DNA of 64,000 bases from Theristus sp. LFF4_11 (Eukaryota; Nematoda; Chromadorea; Monhysterida; Xyalidae), in the NCBI GenBank assembly GCA_030248135.1, contig JASANC010000749.1, positions 1 to 64,000 on the forward strand. Direction: 5' to 3'. The notes below the pieces were generated by a model that ran no database searches, was not told the origin of the DNA, and saw only the letters and a list, made by a program, of their open reading frames with translations. Position 1 is the stretch's first letter. Every line of letters starts with the position of its first letter. The position numbers were made by a program, and so were the translations under genes. Of the stretch, positions 57,726-64,000 are shown in pieces.

Positions 57726-58181
57726 ATGAATCTGATTCAAGAGTTGCACTTTTACGATTACTTCGGTTTCATCGCCGTGTTCGTCTTGTATTTTCTGATT
57801 GTCGGTGGTGTTTCGTTCACGTGCATCTACTGGTGTTGCCTGGAGGAACCGGGACAAGATCGCACTGAATACCTCGCAAAAGTACGCTCGTAAAAAAAAA
57901 CATCGCGTTTCTTTTGATTGCAGTCGGCACTTTTATTGTGGCGATGGAATTCCGCTCGCGCAGCCAATCAGAATCATTTTACGTTCAACACCGAAACTGG
58001 TGACAAGAACAATTACGCCATTTATTCATAATATTGAAAATTCATAATATTAAACACTGCAGCAAATATTGAAAATTGTTCATAAGATGTTACTTTTTTG
58101 TTTTGTTTTCAGTGGCGAATCGGCCGCGGCAGCAGTCGTTCGAATGAAACTGAAACAGAGGAGGATGAAAAACTCGAATGA
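57726..58181 (+). CDS. 74-aa single-pass membrane protein
   Basis: Two exons, 57726-57881 and 58113-58181, joined in phase 0 with a GTACGC donor and a TTTTGTTTTCAG acceptor. A short lumenal N-terminus (MNLIQELHFYDYFGF) precedes one strongly hydrophobic segment (FIAVFVLYFLIVGGVSF), then a CIYWCCL juxtamembrane motif that could be palmitoylated. The cytoplasmic tail turns from basic (WRIGRGSSRS) to acidic (ETETEEDEKLE). No family recognised. Both exons are short, so the gene is easy to miss by ORF length alone. Confidence 0.7.
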
Positions 58182-58332
58182 TCGCCATGCTGTGTGACAA
58201 TATATTATAGCTTTGGTTAAATTTTACTTTGCGTTGTTGACAACAGTTCACTCTTGATTTTTATCAAATTCAAAATCAAATTCACCAATCGCAGTCTAAA
58301 TATCAACTGTACTGTAAAAATAACCGTAGCTG

Positions 58333-59312
58333 CTAGAGCATGATCGACGTGTCGTCCGTTTTCAGCATCAACTTTTTATTCTGCACCCAGCAAAACACGC
58401 CAACGACACTGACAAAGCAGGACGGCACTGAAATGAGCACGAGCACCAGCGAGCTCGTGCGAAGCATCTGCCAGCCCAGGAATCGCTGGCAGTATCTGCC
58501 GCCAAACAGCCACCGACATCGATGGCAATACCATTTGCCGTGTTCGGCCACTTTTTGGCCACCATTGTCACAAACGATCTCGTCACAGTTCGCGCCGCGC
58601 CAGTTCGCCTGGCAGACACACGAGTGGCGGTCAACAGCGACACGGCCGTTTGCGCCGCAGGCATGCACGTCGCAGTTGGCGCCAGCCCAGACGGCCTCGC
58701 ATTCGCAGCGCGCGCTCGTGTAGTTGAATCGGCCGTGCGCTGCAATCAGTGTGGCGAACGGTGATCATGCAACACGACTGCATTGCAAAGTGCTCGTCTG
58801 TCAACAGTAATGTTGCACATGTTCAACAGACACAGTTACACATGTATGATATTACAGCACTTCCCCGGTCACCGTGTGTCTTAGTGACGGAGAAACATCA
58901 TATGGCACTGGGACTCAAGAAGAGATGCTGCACTAATACAGTGTTTGTAAGTTCGCAAACAATGCATGAGACAAAAAACCGTACGACTGAGACAAGCTGG
59001 CAGATGGCATCGAAGTCGCGTGTGCTTTTTCAGCGCCTCCACGTAGCAAAGATGACAGAAACGAGCCATTGAATTGTTGTAAGGCAACAGATCGAAATCA
59101 GCTTGCAACGATCTTTGCAACAAGTGGTGTGGGTGCAACAGCTTACTGCGCCGGATTGTTTCATGTGCGTCGTTCAGTTGTGCGCTCAACTTGCATCGTT
59201 GGTAGTCAGCACGCGCGTGTGCATCCGTTGTCTTGTTGACGCGCACTAACGGTGACACTGCGATGAACAGGGTCGCCCAATAATACAGCAACGTGAAACA
59301 TGTCAGTGGCAT
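58333..59312 (-). CDS. EGF-like single-pass membrane protein, paralogue 1
   Basis: Two exons on the minus strand, 59312-58988 and 58739-58333, joined in phase 1; 243 aa. A signal peptide (MPLTCFTLLYYWATLFIAV) is followed by a helical N-terminal part with a FCHLC...RCHLPAC cysteine cluster. EGF-like repeats then follow (CECEAVWAGANCD, CVCQANWRGANCD, CHRCRWLFGGRYC), then a membrane segment (SLVLVLISVPSCFVSVVGVF) and a short cytoplasmic tail. Architecture, intron position and intron phase equal those of the next gene, so the two are tandem duplicates. The role is probably adhesion or signalling at the cell surface, but no orthologue is recognised. Confidence 0.8.
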
Positions 59313-59944
59313 TGTCTTAAATAAAGGGCATTCTTGAAGCAGTAGTTAGTGACCGCACAGCTACAGCTACGCGTCCACTAAATACTGCTTCATGAATGCC
59401 GCTTTAAGATATGCTCGAGTTGGATTTTGCTAGCAGTGGCCAACATGAAAAGTCAGCTAAAAACATCCTTCTAGCTATAAAGAAAAGTAAAATGCCACTT
59501 TTGAGAAAAGACAAACACACAACGGACGGACGAAACGGATGTAGCAGGCAATTTATTATCCACAAACGTTTAGAAAGCCAACTTTTCTTTTCGGCTAGCA
59601 ACTTCACGGAAGTGACTCTCACAACATTCTTGCAGTGTTTTATATTTGAAATCCTCGTTTGTTTACAAAGAAAAGAACGGGAAACATAACCTCAGCAAAA
59701 TAAAAAACGGAATTGCGATGCAATTATTAGAATGTTTTCTTGAACGCAGTCGGCAAGATTAGACGTCACTAAAAAATACAATCATTCATCTTAAAATAAC
59801 TGAAAAACGGCGACTAAGAAATCGGTTGGCGAATCCACCGTCTTCATTTTTATATGTTGCTTTGTGGATGAAAGAAGTCGAATAGGAGCAAGGAACACAG
59901 AATCGCTGGTTTCGAAATCACTGTTGAAAACGAACAAAACTCAG

Positions 59945-60929
59945 TCACACGGTGACGACCACCCTGGTCACCCCCTCTCGATGTGGCACCGGCTCCTCCC
60001 GCAGGAGAAAGTTGTCGATTTCCTCAAGCTTTCCATCCTTTTTCTTGATATTTACATCCCCCGCTGAGCCCGGCGTACGCGATCGAGCATTATTGATCGA
60101 CGTGGTCGTGTTCTTTCTTGAGCAACCGATGCGCACGCAGCATGCGAGCGCGCACAGCAACGACGGCAACGTCACCAGACACAGCACCAACTCGTAGGTG
60201 CTCAGCCACTGCAGCCAGATGTACCGCTCACAATAGACGCCCGTATAAGGCAGTGCACAGTGCTCGCACGCTGATTGGTTGGCTGACGGCCGACCGCCGT
60301 GCAGACAGCCAATCAGCGAACAGTTGTCGCCGTGCCAGTGTTCGTCACAGGCGCACGCATAGCTCGTTGACTCGATGGCAACTGGCTGCGATTGTTTCGA
60401 TGGGTCGTCGGGGGAGCTGAGTTGGACGCGATGCCCGTGCCCGTTGCAGATCAACACGTCGCACTGGTCACCTTCGTAGCTGCGCTCACACGTGCACCAC
60501 CGGAGGTGGTAGTCAAAATGACCGTGTGCTGAGCAAACAAAGGCAAAGCATGCTCCAGATTAGCTGGATTCAGCTGACATGAAACTAGTGTGAATTCGCA
60601 ATTTAACAGAGTCGAACGAAACAAAACGAATGTTACCGACCAGCAATACACTTGGTCAGATTGCACTGCTTTGGGGCGAACTCTTGCTCGGCGCATTCGT
60701 GGCAGAACCGCCTCATTGAGTGCTTCTCGGGCAGAGCAATGATGTTGGCGCGATTCGAGAGCAGCGCCTTGCGATCGGCCGCTTCCAGACGGTCGGATTC
60801 GGTGGCCAGACGGACGCAGGTCGCGTTCTCGGCGAAATTCGCTCTGAACTTCAGTTGGAGTGAAACATCAGTCACGCAAACACCGATGAACAGTTGAATC
60901 ACAGTGCTTGAAATCGACATCGGCTGCAT
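59945..60929 (-). CDS. EGF-like single-pass membrane protein, paralogue 2
   Basis: Two exons on the minus strand, 60929-60641 and 60528-59945, phase 1; 290 aa. Like its neighbour it has a signal peptide, a charged helical part, a FCHECAEQ...CNLTKC cluster, then HGHFDYHLRWCTCE, CACDEHWHGDNC and CEHCALPYTGVYC EGF-like units. The membrane segment is LVLCLVTLPSLLCALACCV. Its cytoplasmic tail is longer (about 65 residues, with KNTTTSINNARSR and an acidic LEEID). The equivalent donors (GTCGGT here, GTCGTA in the paralogue) are conserved in position. Confidence 0.83.
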
Positions 60930-61420
60930 TCTTCGCTCTGCTCACGTCTACGTGTTTTCCATTTATCGAACGATCCCGCTATTTACGACGTGAACATTGA
61001 ACTTGATTCCTTTTCTCGGTCCTGTTTCTCTCCGTCGCACATTGTGGTGACATTTGGGCGAAACTATTTTGCCACCACTTTCACGTCATATCGATTGTCT
61101 GAAGACGAGACTGAAACAAAACTGAAAAAAACCACTGCTTCAAAACTCGATTATCCAGCTGTTCTTGTGGCTTTGAATTTTGTCTGCTGAAACTGGGACA
61201 CGCTGGCGATTTAAACAAAAAAAACGGTCGGAAACGTTGCGATATTGCAGACAATGCATTTATTGGGTGAAAACATGTGCTGCATGAAAAAAAACAGACG
61301 CTCACTGCAAACAGATTCAGTTACCACAGCAAGAACACATGCCTGGGTGGTGTTTCCAAACGAAATCAACCACTTTCAGCGCAAGTTTACTCAGCTAGAA
61401 TCTTGTTATGCGCGTGACAC

Positions 61421-61561
61421 CACTGTGCCATTTTCATCTGCCACATTGCACTGAACACAATTCAGTACCGCAATTATGAATCCTTTCAGCGCGAGAAAAA
61501 TAACGCAAACCACCGGCAGACGGTGGATTCCACCGTTGCTAAATTGAAAAATGGCCATCAT
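61421..61561 (-). CDS. Possible first exon of a small Cys-rich secreted protein
   Basis: A minus-strand frame starting MMAIFQFSNGGIHRLP has a hydrophobic stretch (VVCVIFLALKGFIIAV) and then LNCVQCNVADENG, like the start of a Ly6-type domain. It would end at a GTGTCA donor in phase 0. Later exons are unclear: a CSCCG fragment near 61,340 and AATAAA on the minus strand at 61,260-61,265 could belong to it. Low confidence. Confidence 0.3.
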
Positions 61562-61707
61562 GATTCTTCGACATATTTTTGTTTGCGCAAGAAAAAATGT
61601 AGCTTCTGACCTGGGAATTGGGATGTTATGACGGGACTCAGAAACAACAAAATAAATAAAACCGACGGAATGTTGAAAAAGCCTGCTGCGACTGAACAAG
61701 GTCAACA

Positions 61708-61834
61708 TTACAGGAGGCGCGAAACAAGGGATGCAAATGCAAACAACTTTCAAGCATTTGCAGTCAATAAATTACAGGAGGCGCGAAACAAGGGATGCAA
61801 ATGCAAACAACTTTCAAGCATTTGCAGTCAATAA
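61708..61834. repeat. Recent tandem duplication of ~64 bp
   Basis: Two almost identical copies (unit beginning ATTACAGGAGGCGCGAAACA) lie end to end. The identity suggests a recent event or an assembly artefact. Confidence 0.8.
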
Positions 61835-62637
61835 TCCTATCAAGGCACACGCAACATTTTCAAAGAAAACAGATTATAAACATTTGCATAACATTTTTTG
61901 AGCGCAAAGCTCTGCGACAAGTGCTGTGTCGCCTTGTTGATTTGACAACCTGCCACCCACTGGTAATACCCGCGATAATCGCCACAACAACAAAACCTAA
62001 TAAAACCTGCACAACTGAAAACTTTCGCTCGAGCGTGTGAATCTTTCGAAGCTGAGTTCAATTATGAGGGAGCCTTTCACGTTGCCTGGAGCAAACAATG
62101 TGCAGAACAGGCAAATAATTTCTTGAACGGATTAGAAATTCCACCGAAAACGAACGGAAATGTCACAATGTGCTTTTTATGAACTTCTCTCCGTGAAAAA
62201 CGAACAGTTTCCAAATTAACGCTCAACAAAAGCCAACCATTCAACGTCACCAAACGTTCCATGGCGAAAACAACAACAACAACAAATGTGCACGAATAAT
62301 CCTTTGAAATTTTCGGCCTATGAATTAAAATCAACTTTGTAATAACAGTGGTGAATGCGTGTTCGTGTGTGGATTTGCACAAACACAACATGCAATGCAA
62401 CTACGAAGCGAGCACACCACCATTGCTGCGTCTACCACTGCGCCGAATCCGTCGTGGGCACCGAGCCACCCCACTCCTGAGCACCGGCCGTTTGCGTGTT
62501 CCACTGAAAACACACAGAAACAGTTTGCCAGCTGTAGTGCAACTGTGAATAGTAGGCAAGCAGCTGATTGGGTGCTTTTAAACTGAGCTCACTAGATAGA
62601 CCCCACGATGCAACCAAATAACACAGAATCGTGTGTT
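61835..62637. other. Gene-free stretch downstream of rps-0
   Basis: A/T-rich sequence with a short (AAC)n run near 62,270. No exon seen. Confidence 0.4.
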
Positions 62638-64000
62638 TTACTGGGTCGCTCGATTCACACGGACACGACCGACCTGTTGCATCTCGACCTGTTTCGCCCA
62701 GTCGGTCATGCCGACGTTGTCTGCAGGCCCAGTGAGTGACGCGAAGTCAACAGCAGCCGGTGTGGGCGCAGCTGCACCCTGTGCGCCGGTCACCCCGCCG
62801 GCAGCCGCCCACTGCAATACGTGCGATTTCGCCTTAACAGACGCTCGTTAGTATTGTGATGGTAAAGTATGGACACCTTGCGTGGGAGCGTGGCACACTG
62901 AGCCACACATGGTGCGACCCCTTATTCGACCGCGCGTTTTATTGCGTTTTCAACTATAGTCGGGCTGGTTAATTTAGGCCATTAGATGTTTGATGACTTG
63001 ACTGAACCTGATCAGGTCACGCCCCAGTGAATCAGCTATGCCCCAATCCGATTCACTATACATTTTGACATTTTGAATACAGTCGCAATAAAGTTGGTTG
63101 GATAATACGTAGCAGTATGTCTTTGAGACACGAAAACGACGTACGAATAATGTGATACCTGATACCCATTACCCAATCAGCTTGAATCAGATCAGAACAA
63201 GCAAATCAGAAGCAGCAAATGTGCAGAAATTGCGACCACACACAACAACAACAACGATTGAAAAGCAGTTTTCACCTCGTCAGTCGCCGGCTGTCCCATT
63301 TCTCCAGCCCAGTCGTCACGGGGCGCCTCCTCCGCAGGCTTCTCAGTCTCCTTCACTTCCTCCTGCACAGTGGAAAAACGAAAAAATATGAAATGTTCAC
63401 ATTCCAGAAATTGAACCAAAAGAATCTTAGTGGAAACAAAGTTGTGCAAATCGGAATACATTAAATTGCAGACGAAAACGAAACGGATTCGGTTGCATAC
63501 TTTTTTACAGTTATACAAATTGTGGATTCCATCCACCCCTCTCGCAAAACGCAAAGCAACCTTTTATTTGTTGGCTAAAATTAACATGAAACCCGGGTTT
63601 TCCCAACCTCTTCCGGATCACGATAGAAATACAGATCAGGCATGATCTCCTTGTCCTCAAGCATGAAGCCAGTGACACGGTTGATGCGCCCCCGGATCAG
63701 CAGCACCTCACGCGCCAGCATCCACAGCATCAGACCGATCGCACGCTGGCCCTGCACAAACAACAATGGCCTTTGTGCTATACTAGAAAAGTGTGAGACA
63801 CCATGAGCAGGCACGCCAACATGTTTTGATTGTTGAGAAACAAACAGCTTTATCCACCAATCAACCGACACAGCAGCTACGAAAAAACGACAAATATCAA
63901 AAAAGAAAACAAACAACAACAAGAACAACAATGCAACGACATCAAAGCAATGAAACAGAGCAAGAAGCAGTGCACCTTGTTGTTGCACGGGATGGCGATG
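62638..64000 (-). CDS. rps-0: 40S ribosomal protein SA (RPS-0), 3' part
   Basis: The gene enters at the right edge. Exons on the minus strand: 64000-63976 (partial, IAIPCNNK), 63751-63608, 63362-63276 and 62811-62638 with stop TAA; all internal junctions are phase 0. The IPCNNK and [13 protein letters not shown] motifs are diagnostic of the small-subunit protein uS2/RPSA. The C-terminal acidic extension contains DDWAGEMGQ and TDWAKQVEM, matching the repeated DW motifs of animal homologues. The residues between RGRINR and IMPDL are longer than in human RPSA, and the protein ends in a basic [12 protein letters not shown] rather than an acidic tail. The product is part of the 40S subunit. The 5' half lies outside the window. 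Confidence 0.93.

Overview
This is a window of animal nuclear DNA, most likely from a nematode or a close relative. The genes are split by many short introns, and acceptors are often of the TTTTCAG type. There are interstitial TTAGGC repeats (the nematode telomere unit), an FMRFamide-receptor-like GPCR with the RLPIY-type TM7 common in nematodes, small Ly6-like proteins, and a beta-PIX gene. The species cannot be named. Exon models were built by hand from splice sites and reading phase; every model given as complete closes in frame.

Layout. 1-5,800: foldback repeats (CAGTACCGTGGGC-end, TTAA-flanked and TTAGG-rich families). 6,867-10,264 (+): a nine-exon gene for a 652-aa secreted protein with three activin-receptor-like cysteine modules. 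10,706-15,257 (-): an 18-exon PIX Rho-GEF gene, convergent with the previous gene. 15,264-20,000: a 4.7-kb element with 8-bp target duplications inserted exactly at the PIX start codon, carrying two nested insertions. 20,000-24,200: repeats, including an element with an amplified 16-bp terminal unit. 24,266-26,816 (-): FMRFamide-receptor-like GPCR. 27,467-28,081 (-): Ly6/ODR-2-like surface protein. 28,100-37,500: essentially gene-free. 37,580-48,543 (+): Cys-loop-type ligand-gated channel of 507 aa in nine exons, whose introns are swollen by a 51-bp minisatellite, a mariner derivative, a foldback and a 5.2-kb TTAA-flanked composite. 50,219-50,770 (-): probable neuropeptide precursor. 51,498-52,185 (-): short secreted protein of unknown family. 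52,392-56,092: a second copy of the satellite-bearing composite found inside the channel gene. 57,726-58,181 (+): 74-aa single-pass membrane protein. 58,333-60,929 (-): two tandem paralogues for EGF-like single-pass membrane proteins. 62,638-64,000 (-): 3' part of the ribosomal protein SA (RPS-0) gene, running off the window.

The genes do not form one pathway, although several are cell-surface or signalling proteins (channel, GPCR, Ly6-like, secreted cysteine modules, neuropeptide-like, EGF-like). The strongest theme is how transposons have shaped gene structure. One element duplicated the bases of a start codon and another duplicated the bases of a splice donor, in each case leaving the signal intact. 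One whole intron has become a minisatellite. At least two, perhaps three, repeat families have their terminal unit amplified into tandem arrays.
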